Below, piece after piece: positions 1-9,174 of a stretch of DNA of 64,000 bases. This stretch comes from Bacteroidales bacterium Phil12 (GTDB lineage Bacteria; Bacteroidota; Bacteroidia; Bacteroidales; P3). Positions within the stretch are counted from its first letter, which is position 1. Each line of letters begins with the position of its first letter. Made by a program: the position numbers and the translations under genes. The notes under the pieces were generated by a model. That model made no database searches. It saw nothing but the letters and a program-made list of their open reading frames with translations, and was not told the origin of the DNA. The DNA is taken from positions 184,649-248,648 of the forward strand of contig NWBO01000053.1 of the NCBI GenBank assembly GCA_002633275.1. Direction: 5' to 3'.

Positions 1-3000
1 CTGCATCATTCAAAGTGTAAGCTATTGTAGTCTCGCTGGCAGCAGGGTTAGGATAAACTGCGATAGATATATTTGAAGAATTTCCGTTTTCAACATCTAC
101 CAAAGCAACATTTGATTCGATAGGAATTGTATCTTGGAAATCGGTATTTCTCATTATACCTCTACCATAGGTAGCAGCATAGATAACGCCAGTATTCTTT
201 GTTGCCTCAAAGGTTGTAAGTTCTGAATTTTGTCCGGTATATGAGTAATAAGTCCATTTAGGAAGTTTTTTAGTCTGTTGCCACAAATCATAAACAGGAA
301 CACTTGGCATATTTTCATTATCAGAAACCCATTGACCATTTGCTCTATAATATATACCGTCATCACTACCTACATAAATTCTTCCACTTGGATTTGTTTT
401 ACCTGCATTAACGCTTTCGTACAAACCACTAAATACAGGTTTTTCTTTTGAAACGGTTTCACCGTTTCTATTAATTGTCAAACTAATATCACTAAACGAT
501 ACGCTGCTTGCTTCGTCCAAAGCATTAACAGTCTGCATAACGTTAGCAGCATTTGAAGAGCCTTCAAAAGTTAGAAGAACGTTATTTATGTTTTGAGGGT
601 CGCAAACAATTGCAGATATAGGACGATTGAAAGTTCCTATAACAGCTGTATTATCTTTAAACTTTTCAACATCGACATCATTACCTCTGAATATCTCATC
701 CTTATTTATAGCAACATCATTCAAACCTGTTATTCTTACAAGAGTTGTGTTAGTATAAGCTGTAAATGATGAATAATTATCAATTGCAAGATATGCAGTG
801 TTTCCGTCAGCAGACATTGCAACTGCATTGATACGTGTATTCATTGTTGAATAATCATCAGAAGAAGATTGTGCTCCTGTTCTATAAACTTTTGCCCAAG
901 TCAATTGTCCCCATCTCTGTTCTGCGGCAGCAGTAGGGTCAATAGTTTTTGAGAAGTCCATGATTTTGCCACATATAAACGCACCTCTGTTAGTTGCTAC
1001 CAATGTTCTTGCTTGAACAGATTGAGGAATTTTCATTTCAAAATCAGATAATTTTTCAAACAAAGTGTCTCCCGTAGTTTTTCTGTAAGAATCAGGATCA
1101 ACAGTAACCAAATCAGAAGCATGCATAACGTGGAAGAATGGATAAGACAAATTACCACTCTCAACCAAAATTGTATCCCCGTCAAAAACAAAAGTTCCGT
1201 CTATCATTTCAAGATTACAAAGGCTATCCTTTTCGACTTCTTGTTCACCTTCTTCCTTAACCTTAACTTTTCTCCAACCTCTAAGCAATGTATGTTCTCC
1301 AACAGAAACGACAATACTATCAATTGAATTGTCCATATCAAAAGATTCCCAATAAGCAATAGGAGTGTTGAATTGGTCAAAATTATAATCGGAAATCATA
1401 GGCGCTATCAACAATGATTGAGCAACTGCACCAGTATCTCCATAAGTCCAAGTTTGGTCATCTATTGCATCATAATCTCCACCATTGCTATATGTTCTTG
1501 CAATGTTCGTTCCCGGACGAGCAAGTAAAACCGGTTTTCTTATTAAAGGTGTTGTTTTGTATATTGCAGAAGCATTAACAGAACTACCGGAGTAAGTGTA
1601 GTCGTTAAAGTCGCCACCATAATATGTAGGCAAATTTGTTTTGCTACTTAATAAAGGATAGTTAGGATTATTGATAGACCAAACCTTAAAGCCTCTTTGA
1701 ACCGTATCTTTTGCAGTTGGAATATAAACAATAGCATTGGATTGTGTTGCAGCAAACACTGAACCGTCAGCCGTTGCAGTTACATCATAAGTTTGTAGAT
1801 TGTTCATACCCTGAGAACTTGGCCACCATCTATATACACCCAATATTGTGTCGTAAGAACGAACGAATACTCCCATATCAGAAGTTACAAGAGTAAATAA
1901 TGAATCGTAAGCAGTCATTGCAGCTGATTTCTTTTCAGGCATAAACAATATATTATTTATGTTAATACCTACGCCATTACCCGCTGTATCCAAATCCATA
2001 GCAGATGTCATCTGTGAAAAAGAAAACTTACCTTCTTTATTGTAGTCTTGTCCTGCATATACTTCATTACCTCCTAAATAAACGATTTCATCACCCTCTG
2101 TTCTGTCATCAACAACTATACTCATACCATATTGCAAAGAAGAACCTGCCAACAACGCCATTGACGTAGTGGTTATATTAAACCAATTGTTTGAAGTAGG
2201 AGCCAATGTGTATAAAGAAGCATCATTTGCAACCGTTCCACCTATTTTTTCACGATATGGACGATAAACTCCATAAATAAGACCATTGTCCGTAGGTTTA
2301 TATGGCTGTGTATTGTAATTTGCAGAAGCAAAAATAAACAAATCATTAGGATTTTTAGTTGCAAATGCCAATTTAATCTTACCGAAACCTCTTGCATTGA
2401 AAGGATTTTCAGTATCTGCATCCGAATTAAAAATAACTTTGAAATTTCCGTTTGCATCATCAACAGCAACCATACCGTCGTATGCAACAGCAATTTGATT
2501 CAACGAATTTACTTGTAAATCATAAACATTAAACTTCGTGTTACCGTCTATTGTAACATTAGTAAATGCAGCATCTTTATTTTCTATATCATTTGTTTTT
2601 TTCAAACCTCTATTTACTGTTCCGACATACAAAGTATTATTTGCGTACAAAATAGTATTAATGTAAGCAAAATCCCCTTCATAATCATATTTTGAATCAG
2701 GAACAGTATTTGTCATCGCTTCAAATTTGAAATTATCAACAATGCGAGCATACTTTTCCGCATCACTCAAAGAAGCGTCCCAAGCAGCATCCATACCTTC
2801 TGTTTGCATAAATACGCCTCCTCCAACTTGGCTTGACACCTGATTGCTTCGGGATTGGCTCATTTCTCCACGATAAGTTCTGTAAGTACCGTCTCCCGTT
2901 GCAACATACAATCTACCATTATCAGACTGAGTGATTGCAGTAACATTGTAAACAGCATTTCCAAGAGGTATTTCTCTCCAATTCTTACCGTAATTGACAC

Positions 3001-3214
3001 TGACATATAAACCTCCGACTGTTCCTACATAAACAACGCCGTCTTTATTTTTATCAAACAAGGCTGCGCTTGCACGTCCTGCATAATTATTAGGACCAAG
3101 TTGAGTCCAACCCACTACTTCTCCTTCCATATAAGGAGCTGACATTGCTGCACTTGTCATTATACCCATGACAGTGAAAAGCAACATACTTAAAAGTAAC
3201 TTCCTGTTTTTCAT
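1..3214 (-). CDS. T9SS-secreted beta-propeller (BNR/sortilin-like) protein, C-terminus cut by window edge
   Basis: The reading frame is open from the ATG at 3214 to the window edge (1071 codons seen). Residues 1 to about 26 form a signal peptide ending near SAAMSA. The mature part opens with a run typical of BNR/sortilin-like propellers (GRASAALFD, VVYVGTVGGLYVS, GKNWREI), and blade-like YVATGDG, YVGTVNRG and YVGSDDGIY motifs recur down the length. The last visible residues include AVYPNPAASETTIAYTL, the start of a type A sorting domain, so the protein should be exported by the T9SS and anchored or released at the cell surface. Only about 60 residues are probably missing. Ligand or enzymatic function is unknown. 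No second gene of its operon is visible; a promoter lies just upstream. Confidence 0.88.
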   Translation of the reverse strand, partial: MKNRKLLLSMLLFTVMGIMTSAAMSAPYMEGEVVGWTQLGPNNYAGRASAALFDKNKDGVVYVGTVGGLYVSVNYGKNWREIPLGNAVYNVTAITQSDNGRLYVATGDGTYRTYRGEMSQSRSNQVSSQVGGGVFMQTEGMDAAWDASLSDAEKYARIVDNFKFEAMTNTVPDSKYDYEGDFAYINTILYANNTLYVGTVNRGLKKTNDIENKDAAFTNVTIDGNTKFNVYDLQVNSLNQIAVAYDGMVAVDDANGNFKVIFNSDADTENPFNARGFGKIKLAFATKNPNDLFIFASANYNTQPYKPTDNGLIYGVYRPYREKIGGTVANDASLYTLAPTSNNWFNITTTSMALLAGSSLQYGMSIVVDDRTEGDEIVYLGGNEVYAGQDYNKEGKFSFSQMTSAMDLDTAGNGVGININNILFMPEKKSAAMTAYDSLFTLVTSDMGVFVRSYDTILGVYRWWPSSQGMNNLQTYDVTATADGSVFAATQSNAIVYIPTAKDTVQRGFKVWSINNPNYPLLSSKTNLPTYYGGDFNDYTYSGSSVNASAIYKTTPLIRKPVLLARPGTNIARTYSNGGDYDAIDDQTWTYGDTGAVAQSLLIAPMISDYNFDQFNTPIAYWESFDMDNSIDSIVVSVGEHTLLRGWRKVKVKEEGEQEVEKDSLCNLEMIDGTFVFDGDTILVESGNLSYPFFHVMHASDLVTVDPDSYRKTTGDTLFEKLSDFEMKIPQSVQARTLVATNRGAFICGKIMDFSKTIDPTAAAEQRWGQLTWAKVYRTGAQSSSDDYSTMNTRINAVAMSADGNTAYLAIDNYSSFTAYTNTTLVRITGLNDVAINKDEIFRGNDVDVEKFKDNTAVIGTFNRPISAIVCDPQNINNVLLTFEGSSNAANVMQTVNALDEASSVSFSDISLTINRNGETVSKEKPVFSGLYESVNAGKTNPSGRIYVGSDDGIYYRANGQWVSDNENMPSVPVYDLWQQTKKLPKWTYYSYTGQNSELTTFEATKNTGVIYAATYGRGIMRNTDFQDTIPIESNVALVDVENGNSSNISIAVYPNPAASETTIAYTLNDA

Positions 3215-3268
3215 ACTATTTATGTTATTCTTTTTTGTTTATATTCAAAAGACTACTTTTTGAAACGG

Positions 3269-3299
3269 CAAAAATACGCAAAAAAACTCACATAACAAG
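3269..3299 (-). promoter_or_regulatory. Promoter for the beta-propeller gene
   Basis: Read on the minus strand there is a CTTG at 3299-3296 (partial match to the -33 TTTG), 19 nt of spacing, and TATTTTTG at 3276-3269, which matches the Bacteroidota -7 element TAnnTTTG. It sits 55 nt upstream of the start codon. Confidence 0.55.
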
Positions 3300-3459
3300 A
3301 TTTTCAATAAAAAAATACGTTTTACATAAATAAAACCGATTAAATATTGTTGATAAATAATAAATTAAAGAAATGGCATAAAAACTCTTGAAACATAGAT
3401 ATTTTTTCATAAAAAGTTACTAAAACGCCTCACAAGGAACTTAATTTACGAATTTATTG

Positions 3460-3467
3460 TACTTTTG
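3460..3467 (+). promoter_or_regulatory. Promoter -7 element of the Bat operon
   Basis: TACTTTTG matches TAnnTTTG and sits in the extended context TTGTACTTTTGCA seen at other promoters in this window. No clear TTTG is present 19-20 nt upstream. Its position argues that the gene starts at the ATG at 3516 and not at the in-frame TTG at 3465, which would overlap the promoter. Confidence 0.55.
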
Positions 3468-3515
3468 CAATATTTTAATAAAACAAGCGTTTTTAGGATT
3501 AAAAAACACTACACT

Positions 3516-4499
3516 ATGGATATAACAGAATTAAATAAAAAGATTGAAAGCGAAAGTGCTTTTGTAGATGCTATCACAAACGAAATAGGCAAAACCATTA
3601 TAGGACAAAAACCTATGATTGAACGATTGATGATAGGTTTATTATCTAACGGACATATATTATTGGAAGGAGTACCCGGACTTGCTAAAACACTTACCAT
3701 TTCTGCACTTGCAAAAACTATTGATGCAGGTTTTTCAAGAATCCAATTCACGCCAGATTTGTTGCCTGCCGATGTTATCGGTACAATGATTTATAATCAA
3801 AAAAGTGCAGGCTTTGAAGTAAAACAAGGACCTATCTTTTCCAATTTCGTACTTGCTGATGAAATAAACAGAGCCCCTGCCAAAGTTCAATCTGCATTAT
3901 TGGAAGCTATGCAGGAAAAACAAGTAACAATAGGCGAAAAGACTTATAAATTAGATAATCCTTTCTTGGTTCTTGCGACACAAAACCCTATCGAACAAGA
4001 AGGCACTTACCCTTTGCCGGAAGCCCAACTCGACCGTTTTATGCTAAAAGTCGTTGTTACTTATCCAAGCATTGAGGAAGAAAGACAAATACTTCATCAA
4101 AAATTGCAAATGAGTGAGCCGACCACATCAAAAGTAGTAAATATAGAACAAATCAACAGAGCCAAAGAAGTAGTAAAGCAAGTTTATTTGGATTCTAAAA
4201 TCGAAAACTACATTACCGATATTGTTTTTGCTTCTCGATTTCCTGAAAACTACAAATTGGAAAAAATTGCTCCATATATTTCTTACGGTGCATCTCCACG
4301 TGCTTCGATTAATTTGGCATTGGCTTCAAGAGCATACGCATTCATTCATCGCAGAGGTTATGTAATTCCAGAAGATGTTATTGCAATCTGCCCTGATGTT
4401 TTACGCCACAGAATCGGCTTGACTTACGAAGCAGAAGCAGAAAACGTAACAAGCATCGATATTGTTAATGAAATCATCAATCGCGTAGATGTTCCATAA
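3516..4499 (+). CDS. moxR: MoxR-family AAA+ ATPase of the Bat operon
   Basis: 327 residues, cytoplasmic. Walker A (GVPGLAKT, residues 52-59), Walker B (VLADEIN, about 112-118), the NPIEQEGTYPLPEAQLDRF sensor-1/arginine-finger region and the C-terminal lid are all present. MoxR ATPases act as chaperones that activate partner von Willebrand factor A (VWA) proteins. Here DUF58 and two VWA genes, batA and batB, follow directly, which is the usual Bacteroidota arrangement. The start was chosen at ATG 3516 because the alternative TTG upstream lies inside the promoter. The DUF58 start is 66 nt after the stop. Confidence 0.93.
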   Translation: MDITELNKKIESESAFVDAITNEIGKTIIGQKPMIERLMIGLLSNGHILLEGVPGLAKTLTISALAKTIDAGFSRIQFTPDLLPADVIGTMIYNQKSAGFEVKQGPIFSNFVLADEINRAPAKVQSALLEAMQEKQVTIGEKTYKLDNPFLVLATQNPIEQEGTYPLPEAQLDRFMLKVVVTYPSIEEERQILHQKLQMSEPTTSKVVNIEQINRAKEVVKQVYLDSKIENYITDIVFASRFPENYKLEKIAPYISYGASPRASINLALASRAYAFIHRRGYVIPEDVIAICPDVLRHRIGLTYEAEAENVTSIDIVNEIINRVDVP

Positions 4500-4565
4500 T
4501 TTAGATTGTCTTCGGCTGCAATAGCAACTACTGATAAACTAAGAACATTTGTAATAACATTGTTT

Positions 4566-5435
4566 ATGGAATATTCCGAATTAATAAAAAAAGTTCATAA
4601 AATAGAAATCAAAGCCAAAGGACTTTCTCGTAATGTCTTCGCCGGACAATACAAAAGTGCTTTCAAAGGAAGAGGCATGACTTTTTCGGAAGTACGAGAA
4701 TATACTTATGGCGATGAAGTCCGCTCAATAGACTGGAATGTTACGGCAAGATACAACAAGCCATTTGTAAAAGTCTTTGAAGAAGAAAGAGAATTGGCAT
4801 TAATGTTAATGATTGACGTAAGCGGTTCCACCGGATTTGGTAGTAAAAACTGCTTAAAGGTTGATACTATAACCGAAATTGCCGCCATATTGGCTTTTTC
4901 AGCAATATCCAACAACGACAAAGTCGGTGCATTGCTTTTTTCGGATAAAGTAGAGATGTATATTCCACCAAAGAAAGGCTCTGCCCATTGTCTAAGAATC
5001 ATAAGGGAGTTACTATCTTTTAAGCCGAAAGATACCACCACTTCTTTTTCTGAACCATTCGTATATATAAACAATATAATCAAAAAACATTGTACTTGTT
5101 TCCTTATAACCGACGGCTTCTCAACTTTCGACAAGAGTCTTTCCATTTTTGCTCGCAAGCACGATGTCTGTTCCATATTGGTAAATGATTCTATGGAATA
5201 CAATCTGCCTGATTTGGGTGTTGTTCTTATGGAAGACTTGGAAACAAAAGAAAACGTTTGGATAGACACTCACGACGAAGCCACACGTAAAAATTTCAAA
5301 GAATATATGCTTAACTCTCAGAAAACAACTACCGCCGAATTTAAGAAGTTAGGTATCGATTACGTCAATATATACACGGATTCCGATTACACGAAAGAAT
5401 TGATTAAACTATTTGCAAATAGAGAAAGATTATGA
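4566..5435 (+). CDS. DUF58 domain protein (VWA-like), Bat operon
   Basis: 289 residues from the ATG at 4566. The N-terminal part has the family hallmark (GLSRNVFAGQYKSAFKGRG, then VREYTYGDEVRSIDWNVTAR), followed by a VWA-like fold with the metal-site stretch MIDVSGSTGFG. No membrane segment is present, so it is probably cytoplasmic and a partner of the MoxR ATPase. In-frame codons upstream of 4566 are non-ATG and give no conserved sequence. The stop codon overlaps the next start as ATGA, so the two genes are translationally coupled. Confidence 0.9.
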   Translation: MEYSELIKKVHKIEIKAKGLSRNVFAGQYKSAFKGRGMTFSEVREYTYGDEVRSIDWNVTARYNKPFVKVFEEERELALMLMIDVSGSTGFGSKNCLKVDTITEIAAILAFSAISNNDKVGALLFSDKVEMYIPPKKGSAHCLRIIRELLSFKPKDTTTSFSEPFVYINNIIKKHCTCFLITDGFSTFDKSLSIFARKHDVCSILVNDSMEYNLPDLGVVLMEDLETKENVWIDTHDEATRKNFKEYMLNSQKTTTAEFKKLGIDYVNIYTDSDYTKELIKLFANRERL

Positions 5436-6370
5436 ACAAACTGCTTTATATACTGATATGTTTAGGAATTGCAGGTAATGTCTTTGCCCAAAGTATAGTG
5501 GGCAAAACAGATAAAAAGGAATATATGATAGGCGATCCTATCGAATATTCTTTTTCCGTACCTTTAACAACAAAAAAACTAAACTTCACTTCCGACTTTC
5601 AATTCTCCGACACCATACAAATGCTGCAAACTTCGATAGATACTTCAAAGGACAAAATCAACTATAAATATGTTTTTGCTTCATTTATTGAAGGTGTTCA
5701 TAAATTACCGGAGTTTCAGTTTTATTTAGCAAATCAAACATCACCTGCTTATGTCGTTCAATCGCCTAATGTGGAAATTCTTTCGCCTGTAATTGACACA
5801 ACAAAGGTTGAAGTAAAACCTATCAAGGGTGTTATGAAAATTCCTTTCACGTTTAAGGAAATTTTACCTTTTGCTATTGGCGGCATCGTATTGACAGGAA
5901 TTATCATAGCCATTATTTACTTTGTTCGCAGCACTAAAAACAAAACAAAATCCCCGCAAGCCATTAAAGAAACCGCTATACCGGAAGACGAAGAAGCCTT
6001 AAACAACCTTAAACGTTTGAAGCAAGCCCGTCTGTTGGAAACAGGTCAAGAAAAACAGCACTATATTGCACTTAGCGAGATATTATGGCAATATATTTAC
6101 CGTAGGTTTAATGTCAATGCTTTTGAAAAGACAACCAATCAGATTATGGAAGAAATGCTTGGCAAAGACGTAAGCCAAGAAGATAACAAGCGACTTGAAA
6201 ACATCTTTACCACTTCGGATTTGGTTAAATTCGCAAAATACATTCCTGACACCAAAACAAACCTAAATTTGTTGCAAGATAGCGAAGACTTTATCAATAA
6301 CAACAAACGTTTAGAGCCTGTTAAAGACGACACCGACACCAAAGAAGAAAAGGAGGTAACCAATGAATAA
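5432..6370 (+). CDS. Bat-operon membrane protein of unassigned name
   Basis: 312 residues. Signal peptide at residues 1-19 (ends NVFAQ), an extracytoplasmic beta-rich domain to about residue 140, one membrane span near 148-170 (IGGIVLTGIIIAIIYFV), then a charged cytoplasmic domain of about 140 residues rich in helices (LWQYIYRRFNVNAFEKTTNQI). A gene of this type usually lies between DUF58 and batA in Bacteroidota. Its layout resembles a shortened BatD: periplasmic immunoglobulin-like region, membrane span, cytoplasmic helical tail. Function is unknown; position suggests that it links the periplasmic Bat proteins to the cytoplasmic MoxR/DUF58 pair. It overlaps batA by 8 nt. Confidence 0.8.
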   Translation: MNKLLYILICLGIAGNVFAQSIVGKTDKKEYMIGDPIEYSFSVPLTTKKLNFTSDFQFSDTIQMLQTSIDTSKDKINYKYVFASFIEGVHKLPEFQFYLANQTSPAYVVQSPNVEILSPVIDTTKVEVKPIKGVMKIPFTFKEILPFAIGGIVLTGIIIAIIYFVRSTKNKTKSPQAIKETAIPEDEEALNNLKRLKQARLLETGQEKQHYIALSEILWQYIYRRFNVNAFEKTTNQIMEEMLGKDVSQEDNKRLENIFTTSDLVKFAKYIPDTKTNLNLLQDSEDFINNNKRLEPVKDDTDTKEEKEVTNE

Positions 6371-7355
6371 CATATCGTTTTCTTATCCTGTATTCTTGTG
6401 GGCATTGATTGTCGTAATTACACTAATGATTTTCATCTTACGTAAAGATAAAAAACGCTTTGCCCCTATCAAATACTCCAATCTTCAACAATTGGCTCTT
6501 TCCACCAAAACGTGGAGAATAAGATTTAAGAACGTTCCCGATTACTTACGAATCATTGCCGTTGTGCTATTACTCGTTGCCGCATCGCGACCACATATTT
6601 CTCTATCCAAGGACGACAAAAACATCGAAGGTATTGACATCGTTTTGGCGTTGGACGTTTCTCCATCAATGCTCGCAATAGATTTCAAACCTAATCGTTT
6701 GGAGAGTGCAAAAACCGTTGCCACCGAATTTATCAGTAATAGAAAAAACGACGAAATAGGTTTAATAGTTTTCTCCGGCGAAGCCTTTACTCAATGCCCT
6801 CCGACCATTGACCACAATGTTCTTTTGGAACTTTTGGCTCAAACAAAGAGCGGCGAATTGCAAGACGGCACAGCAATAGGCGATGGTCTTGTAACGGCAA
6901 TAAATAGAATAAAAGATACCAAAGCAAAAAGCAAAGCCATAATCCTTATAACCGACGGCGACAATAACGCCGGCCAAATTGACCCATTACAAGCCGCAGG
7001 CTTCGCAAAGGAATTTGGTATCCGTGTATATACGATAGGTATAGGCTCGACAGGTATGACGCAAATACCTGTTCAAACACCTTTCGGCAAACAATACCAG
7101 CCTATCGAGAGTAGGATTGACGAGTCGCTTTTGAATAATATCGCTAAAACGACAGGAGGAAAATATTTCCGCTCAACTAAAAAATCTTCTTTGGAGCAAG
7201 TGTTTAAGGATATTGATTCAATGGAAAAATCCATTATCAACGTATCCATATACAACCAAAAAGAAGACGTGGGTTTCAAACTTGCACTCATTGCAATGTT
7301 TATTCTTCTTGCCGAAATTATCTTAAAATACACCGTTTTGAAACGTAATTACTAA
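6363..7355 (+). CDS. batA: BatA, membrane-anchored VWA protein
   Basis: 330 residues. Two membrane spans at the N-terminus (about 8-25 and 61-76), a VWA domain with intact metal-ion-dependent adhesion site DVSPS (D98, S100, S102), and a C-terminal span near residues 306-326. The batA-E locus is known from Bacteroides fragilis, where it supports tolerance of oxygen; in other bacteria Bat proteins affect envelope stress and morphology. The gene overlaps the preceding one by 8 nt and is followed after 15 nt by its paralogue batB. Confidence 0.93.
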   Translation: MNNISFSYPVFLWALIVVITLMIFILRKDKKRFAPIKYSNLQQLALSTKTWRIRFKNVPDYLRIIAVVLLLVAASRPHISLSKDDKNIEGIDIVLALDVSPSMLAIDFKPNRLESAKTVATEFISNRKNDEIGLIVFSGEAFTQCPPTIDHNVLLELLAQTKSGELQDGTAIGDGLVTAINRIKDTKAKSKAIILITDGDNNAGQIDPLQAAGFAKEFGIRVYTIGIGSTGMTQIPVQTPFGKQYQPIESRIDESLLNNIAKTTGGKYFRSTKKSSLEQVFKDIDSMEKSIINVSIYNQKEDVGFKLALIAMFILLAEIILKYTVLKRNY

Positions 7356-7370
7356 AAGAAAGGTTGCAAA

Positions 7371-8408
7371 ATGTTCAGATTTGAATTTCCATATATTCTT
7401 TGGCTGTTATTGTTTATCCCTGTGATAAGCGTTTGGTTTATCGTTTCGCAAAGAATCAAGAAAAAGAAACTTGCGTCTGCCATTGACACGTCATTGCACA
7501 ACGATATATTGCCACTATTGTCTTTCGGCAAACAACAATTGAAGTTTATCTTGCTTATGTTGGCTTTTACTTTTATTGTCTTGGCGGCAGCCAATCCACA
7601 AAAAGCGACTACGATAGGTAACAAGGAACGAAAGGCGGCTGATATTATGATTTGTCTTGACGTTTCCAACTCGATGCTCGCACAAGACCTTTCGCCCAAT
7701 CGTTTGGAAAGAGCCAAACTTGCGATAAATCAGTTAATAACACAATTGGACGGAGACCGTATAGGTATTGTGGTTTTTGCTGGTTCAAGTTTCAATTTCC
7801 TTCCACTTACAAGCGATTACGCCACGGCTAAAATGTTTACAGACGTTATAGATACCAAACTTATAGACAATCAAGGCACCAACATTCAGGAGGCTTTGCG
7901 AACGGCAGCACGTGGTTTCGGCGAGCATAAGACTAAAAACAGAAGCCGCACCATAATCTTGATTTCCGACGGAGAAGATTTGGAGAAACAGAGTGAAGAT
8001 TTGGCTTCCGAGATTGCAAAAGACGACATCATTATCAATTGTATCGGTATAGGCAGTATTGAAGGCACAAAGATACCTATAAAAGAAAACGGCATAGAGA
8101 CATTCAAAAAGGATTCACAGGGCAATATTATTATAACCAAGTTAGACGAAACAACGCTGAAAAACATTGCCGCCAAAACCAACGGTAAATACATTAAAGC
8201 AACCAACTCAACTCTTGGCTTGGACGTTATTATGAAATCCATAGACTCTCTTGACAAAAACTCTACGCAAGGAATAAATTTCAAAGACTACCAAACATTG
8301 TTTTACATTCCCACAATCATCGCCTTGTTGCTGCTTATTTTGGATTTTACAATATTCAACGCCAAAAACAAGTTTATAAATCGTAAATTCTTCTTCGGAA
8401 AAGACTGA
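7371..8408 (+). CDS. batB: BatB, membrane-anchored VWA protein
   Basis: 345 residues, paralogous to BatA: two N-terminal spans, a VWA domain with metal site DVSNS (D97, S99, S101), threonine loop near FLPLTSDYATAKMF, and a C-terminal span (YIPTIIALLLLILDF). It is expected to face the periplasm and form a complex with BatA and the TPR protein BatC. The start ATG follows batA by 15 nt. Confidence 0.93.
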   Translation: MFRFEFPYILWLLLFIPVISVWFIVSQRIKKKKLASAIDTSLHNDILPLLSFGKQQLKFILLMLAFTFIVLAAANPQKATTIGNKERKAADIMICLDVSNSMLAQDLSPNRLERAKLAINQLITQLDGDRIGIVVFAGSSFNFLPLTSDYATAKMFTDVIDTKLIDNQGTNIQEALRTAARGFGEHKTKNRSRTIILISDGEDLEKQSEDLASEIAKDDIIINCIGIGSIEGTKIPIKENGIETFKKDSQGNIIITKLDETTLKNIAAKTNGKYIKATNSTLGLDVIMKSIDSLDKNSTQGINFKDYQTLFYIPTIIALLLLILDFTIFNAKNKFINRKFFFGKD

Positions 8409-8418
8409 CAAAAATAAC

Positions 8419-9174
8419 ATGTTTATGAATGCTTTTAATCACATAAAGAAAATAAAAGGGGATTTCACAAAATTAGTGTTAAACACCAATAAAATAGTGT
8501 TAAACATCAGTAAATTCTTTTCACACATTATTTCAGCCCCGTCAAAGTGCCTTGTTTTATTATGTTTGCCACTGCTTTTGATTTCATGCAACAAGACCAA
8601 CCAATACACAAGAAAAGGCAATCGCAACTACAACAAAAAAGAGTATTCCGAAGCAATAAAAAACTATGAACAGGCTTTGAAAACCGATTCGACATTTGAC
8701 AAAGCCAACTACAATCTTGGCAACGCTCTTATGCAAGACAATGGTAAGGATTACTCCAAAGCCGTTGAGCATTACAACAAATACTTAGCGAACAAGACAC
8801 CTAAGACTTCCAAGGAAAAACGCGAGGTTGCCGATGCCTTGTACAATCGTGGCAATGCCTTATTCGGCTTATCGCAAACCAATAAAGAAAGCGAGGAAGG
8901 TATGAAGTATTTGAGCCAAGCCGCCAACGACTATAAGCAATCCATGATTCTAAATCCTAAGGACACCAATGCCAAATACAATTACGCACTTTGTCTTTGG
9001 CTTATGAAGAACAATAACAATCCGGACGACCAAAACGACAATCAAAACAATAACAACAACAGCGAAATCAACCAAATGTTGAACGCTATAAAGAACAACG
9101 AAAAGCAAACCATTTCAAGGGTAAAGAAGAACAACGAAAATGTACAAGACAAACACAATGAAAAAGATTGGTAG
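8419..9174 (+). CDS. batC: BatC, TPR-repeat lipoprotein
   Basis: 251 residues as called. A hydrophobic stretch ending in the lipobox LISC (Cys at about residue 57) is followed by three or more TPR motifs (YSEAIKNYEQALKTDSTFDKA, ADALYNRGNALFG, ANDYKQSMILNPKDTNAKYN) and an Asn-rich tail. BatC is the periplasmic TPR partner of BatA/BatB. The 40 or so residues before the signal core are unusual: they are encoded by two tandem 21-nt repeats found elsewhere only between genes, so the real start may be an in-frame GTG at 8497 instead of ATG 8419 or 8425. The end overlaps batD by 17 nt. Confidence 0.88.
   Translation: MFMNAFNHIKKIKGDFTKLVLNTNKIVLNISKFFSHIISAPSKCLVLLCLPLLLISCNKTNQYTRKGNRNYNKKEYSEAIKNYEQALKTDSTFDKANYNLGNALMQDNGKDYSKAVEHYNKYLANKTPKTSKEKREVADALYNRGNALFGLSQTNKESEEGMKYLSQAANDYKQSMILNPKDTNAKYNYALCLWLMKNNNNPDDQNDNQNNNNNSEINQMLNAIKNNEKQTISRVKKNNENVQDKHNEKDW
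8474..8515. repeat. Two tandem 21-nt repeats at the 5' end of batC
   Basis: Two copies begin TAGTGTTAAACA at 8474 and 8495, exactly 21 nt apart, with imperfect self-complementarity. The unit belongs to the same AT-rich family as the intergenic arrays at 40517-40579 and 63283-63345. Read in the batC frame they give LVLNTNK and IVLNISK. Confidence 0.75.

Larger units (their letters stand above)
3215..3515. other. Divergent intergenic region between the propeller gene and the Bat operon
   Basis: About 300 bp of AT-rich sequence with no gene. It carries the two divergent promoters described separately, one near each end. I see no repeats of the 21-nt type and no obvious hairpin in the middle part. 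Confidence 0.6.

Noticed and set aside
3465-3515. Longer N-terminus of MoxR from a TTG start
   Set aside because: It would start inside the predicted -7 element, and family members start at the equivalent of ATG 3516.
4706-5269. Long open frame of 187 codons on the minus strand inside the DUF58 gene
   Set aside because: It lies wholly antisense to a conserved gene and shows no recognisable domain. The same applies to many other antisense frames in the Bat, ribosomal and rluD regions.
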